Assembly: GCF_002224285.1 (NCBI RefSeq)
Contig: NZ_CP022436.1
Span: 1,054,001 to 1,118,000 of the forward strand
Direction: 5' to 3'
DNA: 64,000 bases
DNA from: Arthrobacter sp. YN
GTDB taxonomy: Bacteria > Actinomycetota > Actinomycetes > Actinomycetales > Micrococcaceae
Below, one piece after another: positions 17,227-26,414 of this stretch. How positions within the stretch are numbered: position 1 is the first letter of the stretch; the number at the start of each line of letters is the position of its first letter. A program made the position numbers and the translations under genes. The notes under the pieces were generated by a model, which saw nothing but the letters and a program-made list of their open reading frames with translations, was not told the origin of the DNA and did no database searches.

Positions 17227-17685
17227 TTAACCCCACAGTGCCTTCTTGAGCAGCGCCCTCAGCTGGACGTTCTCAACCTCCGTCAGTGCTGCAAGCTGGG
17301 TCTCTTCGCACACTTCAAGGGCCGCCCGCGCCTTGTTGTGGATCCGCCGGCCCTCGGCTGTGGAGACGATGATCTTCGCCCTGCGGTCCTGCTTGCCTTG
17401 GGCCCGCTTCACCAGGCCGCGGTGTTCGAGGTCGTCCACGAGGCTGACCACCTGGCTGGGGTCCAGGCTGAGGAAATCGGCGAGCTCCCGCTGCGTAGGT
17501 TCCAGCCCGCTGCACGCAAGAGTCAGCACGGAGAAGGATCGCTCCCTGAGTCCGTAATCTGCCAGTGCCTTGTTGTTCAGCAGTGAACCCGTGGCGTGCA
17601 GTTTGGCCAGCAACAGGCCCACATCGCTGCCGATTTTTGCTGCGGCCAAGCGCGGGGTTTCCACTTCGGTGCTTTGCGGGCCCAT
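17227..17685 (-). CDS. MarR-family transcriptional regulator
   Basis: A 152-residue winged-helix regulator. LEPTQRELADFLSLDPSQVVSLVDDLEHRG is the recognition helix region (about residues 65-95), and RRAKIIVSTAEGRR is the wing. It diverges from the six-gene catabolic operon starting at 17825, with an inverted repeat between them. MarR proteins beside CoA-ligase operons often sense the CoA thioester intermediate; that is inference here. Start at 17685 is set by GGAG six bases upstream. Confidence 0.92.
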   Translation of the reverse strand: MGPQSTEVETPRLAAAKIGSDVGLLLAKLHATGSLLNNKALADYGLRERSFSVLTLACSGLEPTQRELADFLSLDPSQVVSLVDDLEHRGLVKRAQGKQDRRAKIIVSTAEGRRIHNKARAALEVCEETQLAALTEVENVQLRALLKKALWG

Positions 17686-17724
17686 GACAACTCCAATAGT
17701 AATGAAAAACAATCGTTGACTTTT

Positions 17725-17747
17725 TCAATGATCCGTATTCTCATTGA
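17725..17747. promoter_or_regulatory. Candidate MarR operator
   Basis: TCAATGA, nine bases, TCATTGA: a perfect 7-bp inverted repeat in the gap between the divergent MarR gene and the SDR operon. TTGACT just upstream may be a -35 element for the rightward operon. Confidence 0.6.
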
Positions 17748-17824
17748 TCATGACAAGGATCTCACGACGCAGTGGGATCGGCCTCACCGGCTCCGGCCGG
17801 TTACTGCATGCGAAGGAGCACGCC

Positions 17825-18763
17825 ATGAGCTTGAACGGCAAGGTTGCAATCGTTACTGGAAGTGGACAGGGTCTTGGACTCGCTTATGCGAGGGAGCTCG
17901 CCCGCCAGGGTGCCGCCGTGGTTATTAATGACGTGAACGATGAGACCGCTGCACAGGCTGTTGCACTGATTGAGGCCGACGGCGGCCGGGCCACCGCCGT
18001 GGTGGTTCCGGTGGGGGGTACGGATGCTGCGAAGGCTTTGGTGGCGGGCGCCGTGGAGGCATTCGGCCGGTTGGACATCCTGGTGACGAACGCCGGGATC
18101 CTGCGGGACAAGAGCCTGTTGAAGATGACGGATGAGGATTTTGACCTCGTCATCAACGTCCATCTGAAAGGCACGTTCACGTGTGTGCGTGAGGCGTTTG
18201 CGTACTTCAAGGAAAACAACGTCGCCGGCCGGATCATCACCATCGGCTCGCCGACCGGCCAGCGCGGCAACTTCGGGCAGACGAACTATGCTGCGGCCAA
18301 GGCTGGAATCGTGGGCATGGTCCGGACCTGGGCCCTGGAAATGAAAAAGGCCGGCGTGACGGTCAACTCCGTCATCCCGGTCGCTGCCACGGCAATGACC
18401 AAGACGGTCCCGTATTTCCAGAAGGCTGTGGAGGCGGAAGAGCGTGGTGAGGCTATGCCGTCCTTCTTCCGTCACGACCTCGGATTTGGAACGGCCGACG
18501 ACGTTGCCGGGCTGATTGCCTTCCTCGCCTCTGACGCGGCTGCCGGGATCACGGGCCAGGCGATCGGCGCCGGTGGTGACCGGCTGCAGGTTTGGACGCA
18601 CCCGACACCGGTGAGCACCGAGTACCGCGAGGGCGGCTGGAGCTACGAGGCTTTGCAGGAACATACCGGCTCGCTGTTTCGTTCTGATGCGCTGCAGAGC
18701 TACGGTGAGGAATTCCTGCCGTTGCCCGAGGAACTCAAGCCTGAACCGGTACAGGCGCGCTGA
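17825..18763 (+). CDS. SDR-family NAD(P)-dependent oxidoreductase, (3R)-hydroxyacyl-CoA dehydrogenase-like
   Basis: A 312-residue short-chain dehydrogenase. Cofactor motif TGSGQGLGLAYAREL near residue 11, NAGILRDKSLLKM, the catalytic Ser in TIGSPTGQRG and YAAAKAGIVGM (Tyr-x3-Lys) are all present. The 50-residue extension after the core (WTHPTPVSTEYREGG) resembles the dehydrogenase module of multifunctional beta-oxidation enzyme 2, which oxidises (3R)-hydroxyacyl-CoA. First gene of the operon; start at 17825 follows AAGGAG. The next gene begins three bases after its stop. Confidence 0.9.
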   Translation: MSLNGKVAIVTGSGQGLGLAYARELARQGAAVVINDVNDETAAQAVALIEADGGRATAVVVPVGGTDAAKALVAGAVEAFGRLDILVTNAGILRDKSLLKMTDEDFDLVINVHLKGTFTCVREAFAYFKENNVAGRIITIGSPTGQRGNFGQTNYAAAKAGIVGMVRTWALEMKKAGVTVNSVIPVAATAMTKTVPYFQKAVEAEERGEAMPSFFRHDLGFGTADDVAGLIAFLASDAAAGITGQAIGAGGDRLQVWTHPTPVSTEYREGGWSYEALQEHTGSLFRSDALQSYGEEFLPLPEELKPEPVQAR

Positions 18764-18765
18764 TC

Positions 18766-19656
18766 ATGGCAGACCGTTACGAACTGGGCATCGACGCCTC
18801 GGCCCTTGAGGCGATCGATATGCACGTCCACCTCGAAGTGGACAGCTGCGGGCATGGCTCACTCCCGGAAGCCCTGACGGAGGCCTCGGCGAAGTACTTC
18901 AAAGCTGAGGACCGGACGCCGTCGCTGGACAGGATCGCCGAGGTGTACCGGGAGCTGAACATGGCCGCCGTCGTCTTCACTGTTGACGCGCGGACCCAGC
19001 TCAAGCATGAACCGAACAGCATCCCGGAACTGATTACCGGAGCTGCGCGGAACAATGATGTGCTGATCCCGTTCGGCAGTGTGGACCCGCGGACGGGGGA
19101 GGACGCGATCGCCGGGGCGAAGCACCAGGCTGTTGAACTTGGTGCCCGGGGTTTCAAGTTCCACCCCTCGCTGCAGGGCTTCGACCCGTCCAACGAGCAG
19201 CTCTACCCGCTCTGGGAAACCCTGCAGGAATTGGGTCTGCCGTGCATTTTCCACACGGGCCAGAACGGCATGGGAGCAGGTCTACCTGGCGGGTATGGAA
19301 TCAAACTGGCGTACTCCAACCCACTCTTGCTGGATGCGGTGGCAGCTGATTTCCCGGGTCTGCAGATCATCATGGCCCACCCCTCGGTGCCATGGCAGGA
19401 CGAGGCGAACTCGATCGCGACGCACAAGTCCAACGTGTTCATTGACCTGTCTGGGTGGTCGCCGAAGTACTTCCCGGAGTCGCTGGTGAAAGCCTCGAAT
19501 TCGGTGCTGCAGGACAAGGTCCTGTTCGGCACGGACTTCCCGCTGATCACCCCGCAAAAGTGGCTCGGTGCATTTGCCGACCTGCCACTGAAGGACGAAG
19601 TCCGTCCGAAGATCCTCAAGGACAACGCCGTCCGGCTGCTGGGGTTGGGTGTCTGA
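18766..19656 (+). CDS. Amidohydrolase-2 family metal-dependent hydrolase or decarboxylase
   Basis: A 296-residue TIM-barrel protein of the ACMSD/resorcylate decarboxylase superfamily. The metal ligands appear as DMHVHLE (about residue 18), CIFHTGQNG (about 163), IMAHPSVPW and FGTDFPLI. Members carry out C-C bond hydrolysis or non-oxidative decarboxylation of aromatic or keto acids. In this operon it takes the place where a thiolase would be expected, so it may remove or cleave the beta-keto product. The reaction is inference. It is translationally coupled to the genes on both sides. Confidence 0.88.
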   Translation: MADRYELGIDASALEAIDMHVHLEVDSCGHGSLPEALTEASAKYFKAEDRTPSLDRIAEVYRELNMAAVVFTVDARTQLKHEPNSIPELITGAARNNDVLIPFGSVDPRTGEDAIAGAKHQAVELGARGFKFHPSLQGFDPSNEQLYPLWETLQELGLPCIFHTGQNGMGAGLPGGYGIKLAYSNPLLLDAVAADFPGLQIIMAHPSVPWQDEANSIATHKSNVFIDLSGWSPKYFPESLVKASNSVLQDKVLFGTDFPLITPQKWLGAFADLPLKDEVRPKILKDNAVRLLGLGV

Positions 19657-19657
19657 G

Positions 19658-20905
19658 ATGACCACGATTACAGCAACAGCTAAGGAACAGCGGCTCTACT
19701 CCGTCGCCGACTGGTACGACGCCGAAGCACTCCTGACCACGGAGGAACGCAGGGTGCTGGGGCGGCTGCGGACCTTCCTTGACGCACAGGCGAAACCGCT
19801 GCTGGCTGAATACTGGGAGCGCGGCGATTTCCCGGAGCAGCTAGCCCGGCCCTTGATTGATCTGGACATCATGGAACCGGCCGATCTCACCGTGGACGCC
19901 CCGGCGAGAGGAATTTTCCACGGCTTCCGGATTTTCGAACTGGCCCGTACGGACGCATCATTGGCCACCTGGTACACCGCCCAGGCAGGGCTGTTCAGGA
20001 CCGCGATCCGGGTTGGTGCTTCCGAGGAGCAGCAGCGCGAGTGGATGCCCCAGGTCATCGACTTCTCCCTCAAAGGTGTCTTCTCGCTGACCGAACCCGG
20101 GCACGGCTCGGACATCGCCGGTGGGCTTTCCACCACCGCCCGTTTCGAACCAGGCAAAGGAACAGACTCCGACGGCGGCACCGGATCTGATGACGGGACC
20201 TGGGTTCTGGACGGCGCAAAGCGGTGGATCGGGGGCGCCTCCACAGCCGATGTGCTGTGTGTGTTCGCCCGGGACGTCGCCGATGGACAGGTCAAAGCGT
20301 TCCTCGTGGACCGGACCGCCACAGGCGTCGGCCTGGAGAAGATCCATGGCAAGACCTCGCTCCGGATGATGCAGAACGCCCACATCACCCTGAACAAAGT
20401 CCGCGTACCCGAGGCCATGCGCCTCCACAAGGTGAACTCGTTCAAGGACGTTGCCTCGATGCTTCGGGCGATGCGCTCAGACGTAGCCTGGATCGCCACC
20501 GGCATTCAAGCAGGCGCGTTCGAAGCAGCGCTGGCCTACGTCAAGGAACGCCAACAGTTCGGCCGGTCGCTGGGATCCTTCCAACTGGTCCAGGAGAAGT
20601 TGGCCCGGATGCTCGGCAACATCACCGCTTCGCTTTCACTGGTGGTGCGGCTGACTGAACAGCAGGGCTGGGGCATCTACCGGGACCAGGACTCGGCCTT
20701 GGCCAAGATGCAGACGTCCCTGATGATGCGCGAAACCGTCGCCTTGGCCCGCGAAGTGGTGGGCGGCAACGGCATCACCCTCGCCGCCGACGTCGCGCGT
20801 TTCCACGCCGACGCCGAAGCCGTTTATTCCTACGAAGGCACCCACGAGATCAACGCCCTCATCATCGGCCGTGCCCTCACCGGCGCCAGCGCCTTTACCA
20901 GCTAG
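19658..20905 (+). CDS. Acyl-CoA dehydrogenase family protein
   Basis: The 415-residue FAD enzyme shows the usual order: an N-terminal helical domain, FSLTEPGHGSDIAGG (FAD/substrate loop, about residue 130), KRWIGGASTADVLCVFAR, GIQAGAFEAALAYVKERQQFGRSLGSF, and a C-terminal EGTHEINALIIGRALTG. The Glu in YEGTHEI is the position used as catalytic base in glutaryl-CoA-type and related enzymes. It introduces a 2,3-double bond in a CoA thioester. I start at ATG 19658, one base after the previous TGA; GTG at 19649 is the alternative. Confidence 0.92.
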   Translation: MTTITATAKEQRLYSVADWYDAEALLTTEERRVLGRLRTFLDAQAKPLLAEYWERGDFPEQLARPLIDLDIMEPADLTVDAPARGIFHGFRIFELARTDASLATWYTAQAGLFRTAIRVGASEEQQREWMPQVIDFSLKGVFSLTEPGHGSDIAGGLSTTARFEPGKGTDSDGGTGSDDGTWVLDGAKRWIGGASTADVLCVFARDVADGQVKAFLVDRTATGVGLEKIHGKTSLRMMQNAHITLNKVRVPEAMRLHKVNSFKDVASMLRAMRSDVAWIATGIQAGAFEAALAYVKERQQFGRSLGSFQLVQEKLARMLGNITASLSLVVRLTEQQGWGIYRDQDSALAKMQTSLMMRETVALAREVVGGNGITLAADVARFHADAEAVYSYEGTHEINALIIGRALTGASAFTS

Positions 20906-20944
20906 TCCTTCTCAAACCTCAACACCAACTGCCAGGAGGCAAAG

Positions 20945-21399
20945 ATGCCCAATCTCGTCGTCGATTTCGACACCCTGCTCACCATGTCCGCCAAGGACCT
21001 CGGCACCACCGATTACCGTGAGATCACCCAGCAGCAGATCAACCTGTTCGCTGACGCCACGGACGATCAGCAGTGGATCCACACCGACCCGAGCGCGCCA
21101 AGAGCGGTCCGTTCGGGGCTCCGATCGCGCACGGCTTCCTTACCCTGTCCCTGATCATCCCGTTCTGGGGCGAACTGTTCGACGTAGACGGGGTCACCAC
21201 CAAGGTCAACTACGGCTTGGACAAGGTGCGCTTCACCTCCCCGGTCAAGGTCGGCTCCAAGGTCCGCATGCAGGGCTCCATTGCCGAGGTCACTGAGGTC
21301 AAGGGCGGCGCCCAGATCAAGGTCAACGCCACGATTGAAATCGAAGGCCAGGAACGCCCCGCCGTCGTGGCCGAATTCCTGGCCCGTTTCTACAAGTAA
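20945..21399 (+). pseudogene. MaoC-family enoyl-CoA hydratase, frameshifted
   Basis: Two overlapping frames together give one ~152-residue MaoC hydratase. The first frame encodes the N-terminus through DDQQWIHTDP, the hydratase motif; the second continues ERAKSGPFGAPIAHGFLTLS with the catalytic His, then ends at residues ARFYK. The break is at about 21089-21092, where CCCGAGCG would need one more G (CCGGAGCG) to restore the frame. The ribosome site (AGGAGG) and C-terminus are intact. It could be a recent inactivating deletion or a base-calling error. Its role would be (R)-specific hydration of the enoyl-CoA made by the upstream dehydrogenase. Confidence 0.88.
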
Positions 21400-21437
21400 A
21401 GATCCAATTCCCTTCCCTCCTCTCCCAAGGAACAGCC

Positions 21438-22763
21438 ATGTCAGGACACACTGCGCTCGCACAGCCGAGCACGGCCGCCAAGCGCAAAGAGGCGCGCACG
21501 GTCATCATGTCCAGCTATCTGGGCAGCACCATCGAGTTCTACGACTTCCTGCTCTACGCAACAGCGGCAGCGGTCGCTTTCCCCAAAGTCTTCTTCGCAG
21601 GCACCGATGAATGGGTTGGCGTAGTTGCTGCCTATGCCACGTTCGCGGCAGGCTATGTTGCCCGTCCCCTGGGCGGCATCATTTTCGGCCACTTCGGCGA
21701 CCGCATAGGGCGCAAGGGCATGCTGATCGTGTCCATGGCGATGATGGGTATTGCCTCCACGTTGATCGGCCTGATTCCTGGAGCCAACGTCATTGGCCCG
21801 TGGGGAGCCGTGATCCTGGTGGTCCTTCGCGTCTGTCAGGGAATCGCCGTCGGCGGTGAATGGGGTGGGGCCGCACTGATGGCCCTGGAACACTCCGATC
21901 CCAAGAGGCGAGGCTTCGCGGCGTCGTTCGTGAATGCTGGCGCGCCCACCGGGGCTGTCTTGGGCACTGTGGTCATGGGCATCTTCTCCGCCCTCCCGCA
22001 GGACGCTTTCCTGGCATGGGGCTGGCGTGTGCCGTTCCTGTTGTCCTTCGTGCTGCTGATCGTGGGCATGTTCGTGAGGTTGCGGGTTTCCGAGAGCCCC
22101 ATCTTCGCCGAGGCCGTGGCCAAGGAAAGTGCACAGGGGACCAAACGCAAGATCCCGCTCCTGGAAGTTCTGAAACGCCCCAAGGCGCTCATCATGATCA
22201 TGTTTGCCGGAGCCGCCGGCTTCGGACTGCAGGTAGTACTGCCCACGTTCTCCGTGACTTACGCCGTATCCAAGGGCGCACCACAGCAGGGCGTGCTCTA
22301 TGCCTTCGCAGGTGCCTCGGCCATCTCCATCCTGTTCGTGCTGCTGGGCGGTAGGCTTTCGGACCGTTTCGGTCGCCGCCCGGTCATGGTTACTGGCTTG
22401 GCCTTGTTCATCCTTTACCTGTTCCCCATGTTCGGGATGCTCAGCTCCGGCAACATCGCTTTGGTCTTCCTGGCCTTCACGGTGGCGCTGGTTCTGCACT
22501 CGTCCCTGTACGGACCCCTCGCCGCGTTCGTGTCCGAGCAGTTCGGCACCACCAACCGCTACACCGGCGCGGCAGTCGGCTATCAGTTGGCCACGCTGAT
22601 TGGTGCAGGCTTCACCCCCGGAATCGTCGCCGGCCTTTACAAGGACGCCGGCCAGAGCATCATCCCTGTGGTGGTGTTCCTGTCCGTCATGTCGCTGGTG
22701 TCGATTGTCTTCATCCTGCTGACGCGGGAGTCTAAGAACAACGACCTTTCTACGGTCAGTTAG
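21438..22763 (+). CDS. MFS transporter, metabolite:H+ symporter (MHS) family
   Basis: A 441-residue, 12-helix transporter. The MHS signatures are SSYLGSTIEFYDFLLYATAA in the first helix, GHFGDRIGRKGML in the first cytoplasmic loop, GEWGGAALMALEHSDPKRRG after helix 4 and GGRLSDRFGRRPVM in the second half. The family imports acids such as shikimate, proline/betaine, citrate or aromatic acids with protons. Its place between the hydratase and the CoA ligase marks it as the uptake system for the operon's substrate, likely an organic acid. Confidence 0.93.
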   Translation: MSGHTALAQPSTAAKRKEARTVIMSSYLGSTIEFYDFLLYATAAAVAFPKVFFAGTDEWVGVVAAYATFAAGYVARPLGGIIFGHFGDRIGRKGMLIVSMAMMGIASTLIGLIPGANVIGPWGAVILVVLRVCQGIAVGGEWGGAALMALEHSDPKRRGFAASFVNAGAPTGAVLGTVVMGIFSALPQDAFLAWGWRVPFLLSFVLLIVGMFVRLRVSESPIFAEAVAKESAQGTKRKIPLLEVLKRPKALIMIMFAGAAGFGLQVVLPTFSVTYAVSKGAPQQGVLYAFAGASAISILFVLLGGRLSDRFGRRPVMVTGLALFILYLFPMFGMLSSGNIALVFLAFTVALVLHSSLYGPLAAFVSEQFGTTNRYTGAAVGYQLATLIGAGFTPGIVAGLYKDAGQSIIPVVVFLSVMSLVSIVFILLTRESKNNDLSTVS

Positions 22764-22775
22764 GAGTAGCGCACC

Positions 22776-24326
22776 ATGGACAACAACGGAGTTGGATCCT
22801 GGCTGCACCGCCGCCGCAGCAAGTCCGGAACCGCAACGGCACTCATTTCCGGTGACCTGACGCTCAGCTACGCCGCGCTCGCCGATCGCACCGACCGCTT
22901 GGCCAACGCCCTCAAAGACAGGGGAGTGACCAAAGGGGACCGCGTGGCCTACCTCGGTGAGAACCATGAGTCCTTTGTGGAGACGTTCTTCGCCTGTGGG
23001 CTGCTGGGAGCGATCTTCGTCCCGTTGAACACCCGCTTGGCGGCTCCGGAGCTGCAGTTTCAACTGCAGGACTCCGGCGCACGGCTCCTGATCAACGCCG
23101 ATGCCCTGGACGCCGTGGCCTCCGCGTCCGTGACGGACACAGTGGTAACCCACCGTCTTGTGGTGGCGCCCGACGACGTCACTGACGGTTCCGCTCTCAA
23201 GCTGCCGTCCGGCGTCGAGCACTATGGCAAGGTGCTTGACGCTGCAACCGCGGCGCCGCTTGATGAGACCGTGACGCTGGACGACGCAGCCATGATCCTC
23301 TACACGTCCGGCACCACCGGCAAGCCCAAAGGCGCCCTGCTGACACACGGCAACATCACCTGGAACTGCATCAACACGGTGGTGGATATGGACCTGAACC
23401 GCAACGATGTTGCGCTCATGATCTCGCCGCTGTTCCACGTGGCGTCCCTGGACATGGGTCTGCTTCCCATGCTCCTCAAAGGAGCCACGGTGGTACTTGA
23501 AGCGAAGTTTGACGCCGGTCGAGTCCTGGAACTGGTAGCCAAGCACAAGATCACCACCCTCAACGGCGTGCCGACCACCTTCCAAATGCTCTGCGATCAC
23601 CCCGGATGGTCGACGGCGGATCTGGCGTCCTTGGACAAGCTCACCTGCGGTGGTTCGGCGGTACCGAACCGGGTCCTCGAGGCCTATGAGCTGCGGGGCA
23701 TCGGGTTTACCAGCTGCTACGGCATGACCGAGACCGCGCCTGGTGCAACGATGCTGCCGTTATCGCGGTCCCAGAAGAAGGCCGGATCTGCGGGTCTTCC
23801 GCACTTCTTCACGGACGTGCGCATTGCTGATCCGATGGGCGGGGTCGCTCCCGTGGGCGAGGTGGGGGAAATCCAGATCTCCGGGCCCAACGTGATCAAG
23901 GAGTACTGGAACCGCCCGGAAGCCACTGCAGACAGCTACGCGGATTCCTCGTGGTTCCGCTCCGGCGACATGGGCCATCAGGACGAGGAAGGATTCCTGT
24001 TCGTTTCCGACCGGATCAAGGACATGATCATCTCCGGCGGCGAGAACATCTACCCGGCCGAGGTGGAGGCTGCCATCGCGGAGTTGCCCGCTGTAGGGAG
24101 CGTGGCGGTGATTGGCGTTGCCGACGATACCTGGGGTGAAGTGCCCCGTGCCATCGTCACCTTGCGGGACGGAAGTTCCCTGACCGAGGAGCAACTGCGC
24201 TCGCATCTCGACGGCCGGCTGGCGCGGTACAAGATCCCCAAGTCAGTGGTGTTCGTCGAGGAAATGCCGCGCACTGCCAGCGGCAAGATCCGCAAGATGG
24301 ACCTGCGGAAGCACTACGCCGTGTGA
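22776..24326 (+). CDS. Acyl-CoA synthetase (AMP-binding, acid:CoA ligase)
   Basis: A 516-residue ANL-superfamily ligase. Core motifs are MILYTSGTTGKPKGALLTHG (A3, phosphate loop), SCYGMTETAP (A5), FRSGDMGHQDEEGFLF (A7), DMIISGGENIYPAEVEAAI (A8) and PRTASGKIRK (A10 with the adenylation Lys). It activates the imported acid to the CoA ester for the dehydrogenase-hydratase-dehydrogenase steps encoded upstream. It is the last gene of the operon, 12 bases after the transporter; no clear terminator follows. Substrate specificity cannot be read. Confidence 0.93.
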   Translation: MDNNGVGSWLHRRRSKSGTATALISGDLTLSYAALADRTDRLANALKDRGVTKGDRVAYLGENHESFVETFFACGLLGAIFVPLNTRLAAPELQFQLQDSGARLLINADALDAVASASVTDTVVTHRLVVAPDDVTDGSALKLPSGVEHYGKVLDAATAAPLDETVTLDDAAMILYTSGTTGKPKGALLTHGNITWNCINTVVDMDLNRNDVALMISPLFHVASLDMGLLPMLLKGATVVLEAKFDAGRVLELVAKHKITTLNGVPTTFQMLCDHPGWSTADLASLDKLTCGGSAVPNRVLEAYELRGIGFTSCYGMTETAPGATMLPLSRSQKKAGSAGLPHFFTDVRIADPMGGVAPVGEVGEIQISGPNVIKEYWNRPEATADSYADSSWFRSGDMGHQDEEGFLFVSDRIKDMIISGGENIYPAEVEAAIAELPAVGSVAVIGVADDTWGEVPRAIVTLRDGSSLTEEQLRSHLDGRLARYKIPKSVVFVEEMPRTASGKIRKMDLRKHYAV

Positions 24327-24545
24327 GGACGCCTGCCGGGCTCGGGGGAAATCGACGTCATTACTGCCTGGTAATAGGGGATCTGAGAGACCGCTACCGG
24401 CCGACATAATCCGTTATCAGGCTAAATCCGGGTTAATTTCATCCATCGAACTGCCTAATTGGCCTCGGGGGCATTACGATAGGCACGACTCACTCTGAGC
24501 AATAAGCTTCATCACGACTCACACCTAACCCCGGGGGATATACCA

Positions 24546-25040
24546 ATGAGCGCTTACCCGCAACAACCGCAACAAACCGAGCAGTACGCTGCACAGACCG
24601 GCGAACCGCCGCTGTGGGCTCCCTACTACGGGGCACCGATCGGTGCCGCCGTCAAGCGTTTCTTCAAGAAGTACACCGCGTTCAGCGGCCGCGCCAGCCG
24701 CAGCGAATACTGGTGGGTGGCACTGGTTCTGGGTGTTGTGGGCTTCGTCCTGCAGATCCTGACCTTGGTTCTCGGCAGCGCCGGGGCCACCGTTTCTGCA
24801 AACGGAACCGCCACTCCCGGTCCGGGATCCGTCGTAGGCCTTATTCTGGCCCTCGTCTTCTACTTGGCAATCCTCATCCCGTCCATTGCCCTGCTGGTTC
24901 GCCGTCTCCATGACGGCAACTTCAGTGGCTGGATCGTGCTGATTGGCCTGATTCCCGGCTTGGGCGGACTTGCACTCTTCATCTTCGCACTCCTGCCGTC
25001 CAACCCGGCCGGCCAGCGTTTTGACCAGCCGACTGCATAG
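24546..25040 (+). CDS. DUF805 domain-containing membrane protein
   Basis: A 164-residue protein with a Gln/Pro-rich cytoplasmic N-terminus (YPQQPQQTEQ) and a DUF805 core: KKYTAFSGRASRSEYWWV, about three to four transmembrane helices, and LLVRRLHDGNFSGWIVLIGLIPG. The family is common and of unknown function. The ribosome site is GGGGGATATACCA before ATG. A strong terminator follows at 25071-25103. The 219-base gap before it holds no gene I can support. Confidence 0.92.
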   Translation: MSAYPQQPQQTEQYAAQTGEPPLWAPYYGAPIGAAVKRFFKKYTAFSGRASRSEYWWVALVLGVVGFVLQILTLVLGSAGATVSANGTATPGPGSVVGLILALVFYLAILIPSIALLVRRLHDGNFSGWIVLIGLIPGLGGLALFIFALLPSNPAGQRFDQPTA

Positions 25041-25070
25041 TCAGCCAATCACTACGTAATACGCTCCAAC

Positions 25071-25103
25071 GAAAAGGGCGGCACCTCGTGTGCCGCCCTT
25101 TTC
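25071..25103 (+). terminator. Rho-independent terminator after DUF805 gene
   Basis: GAAAAGGGCGGCAC, loop CTCGT, GTGCCGCCCTTTTC: a perfect 14-bp stem ending in a T run. Confidence 0.92.
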
Positions 25104-25193
25104 GTGCCGTTTTTGTCCCCCTCCACTGTCCCGCCACGGCCGACGTGACATGCTGTGACTGACGCGGACCCAGCCCCAATGACGAGGAGTGCC

Positions 25194-26414
25194 ATGCCCA
25201 ACCCTCCACGCAGGAGAACCATCAGGCGTTGCGCCGTGGTGGGCGGCGGGATCATCGGTGTTGCGGTGGCCAGGGAGCTCGCCACCACACTCGACGGCGT
25301 CCAGGTCACCATTTACGAAAAGGAAAACCGGCTCGCTGCACACCAGACCGGCCACAACTCGGGCGTGGTGCACGCAGGTCTCTACTACGAGCCCGGCGGG
25401 CTGAAAGCAAGGCTGTGCCGCAGGGGAGTGGAGTTGCTGCGGGAATTCTGCGCAGCAAAGAACCTTCCCTATGAGGCCTGCGGCAAGTTGGTGATAGCCC
25501 AGACGCCGGAGGAGTCCGCGCGCTTGGACACCATCTTCGCCCGGGCCACAGCCAACGGTGTCCCCGGAGTACGGATGCTGAGCGGCGGGCAGATACGCGA
25601 GGTGGAGCCGAACGCCGTCGGACTTTCTGCCTTGCACTCGCCTGAAACGGCGATCGTCGACTACACGGCCATCACCGAGGCGCTCGCCGACGACGTTCGA
25701 GCCATGGGCGGAACCATCCGGCTGGGGCAGGAAGTTTTGGCGCTGGAGCAGCAGGCCAGCGGGGTAGTGGTGACCACCAAGGATGGCGGGGAACACTATG
25801 ACCTGGTGGTGGCGTGCGCGGGGCTCCAGTCGGACCGTCTGGCTGCGGCGACTGGCGGGCCGGCGACCCCGAAAATAGTCCCGTTCTTCGGTCAGTATTA
25901 CTTGGTAGGCCCGGAAGCCCGCGACCAGGTGAAGGGCCTGATCTATCCTGTGCCGGACCCCAGGCACCCGTTCCTCGGCGTGCATCTCACCAAGCGGATC
26001 GACGGCGAAATGATGCTCGGCCCCAATGCGTTCATCTCCTTCGGGCGGGAGTCCTATGCCTGGAACCAGGTGGCGTTGCGCGATGTTGCCAATTACGCGC
26101 TCTTTCCGGGCTTCTGGAATTTTGCCCGACATAATGTGCCGTCGGCGGTCCGTGAATTCCAGACCGTGGTGAGCCGGAAGAAATTCCTCCGGGAGGCAAT
26201 GCGCTTTGTTCCGTCATTGGAGGGTGCCAGCATCCTGCCAGGCACCCGTGGCGTGCGGGCGCAGGCCATGAACGGTGACGGCTCGCTGGTGGATGACTTT
26301 GTGATTGCACGACGCCGGGACACGGTTTTGGTGCGTAACGCACCATCGCCGGGGGCGACGTCGTCGATGGCCATCGCGGAGTACATCGTGGAGCAGGCGC
26401 TGCAGGGTGGCTAG
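25194..26414 (+). CDS. lhgO: L-2-hydroxyglutarate oxidase
   Basis: A 406-residue FAD enzyme of the DAO superfamily. The FAD motif CAVVGGGIIGVAVARELA is at residues 12-29, and HQTGHNSGVVHAGLYYEPG is the LhgO signature carrying the flavin contact. LGVHLTKRIDGEMMLGPNA and RGVRAQAMNGDG are further family blocks. It oxidises L-2-hydroxyglutarate to 2-oxoglutarate and passes electrons onward. The start at 25194 follows AGGAG; two earlier in-frame starts lack one. Its TAG stop lies on the same CTAG tetranucleotide as the stop of the convergent CPBP gene. Confidence 0.93.
   Translation: MPNPPRRRTIRRCAVVGGGIIGVAVARELATTLDGVQVTIYEKENRLAAHQTGHNSGVVHAGLYYEPGGLKARLCRRGVELLREFCAAKNLPYEACGKLVIAQTPEESARLDTIFARATANGVPGVRMLSGGQIREVEPNAVGLSALHSPETAIVDYTAITEALADDVRAMGGTIRLGQEVLALEQQASGVVVTTKDGGEHYDLVVACAGLQSDRLAAATGGPATPKIVPFFGQYYLVGPEARDQVKGLIYPVPDPRHPFLGVHLTKRIDGEMMLGPNAFISFGRESYAWNQVALRDVANYALFPGFWNFARHNVPSAVREFQTVVSRKKFLREAMRFVPSLEGASILPGTRGVRAQAMNGDGSLVDDFVIARRRDTVLVRNAPSPGATSSMAIAEYIVEQALQGG

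Noticed and set aside
21441-23600. Very long leftward open frame of about 719 codons
   Set aside because: It lies antisense to the MHS transporter and CoA ligase, both with clear family motifs. Long antisense frames are common in high-GC DNA.
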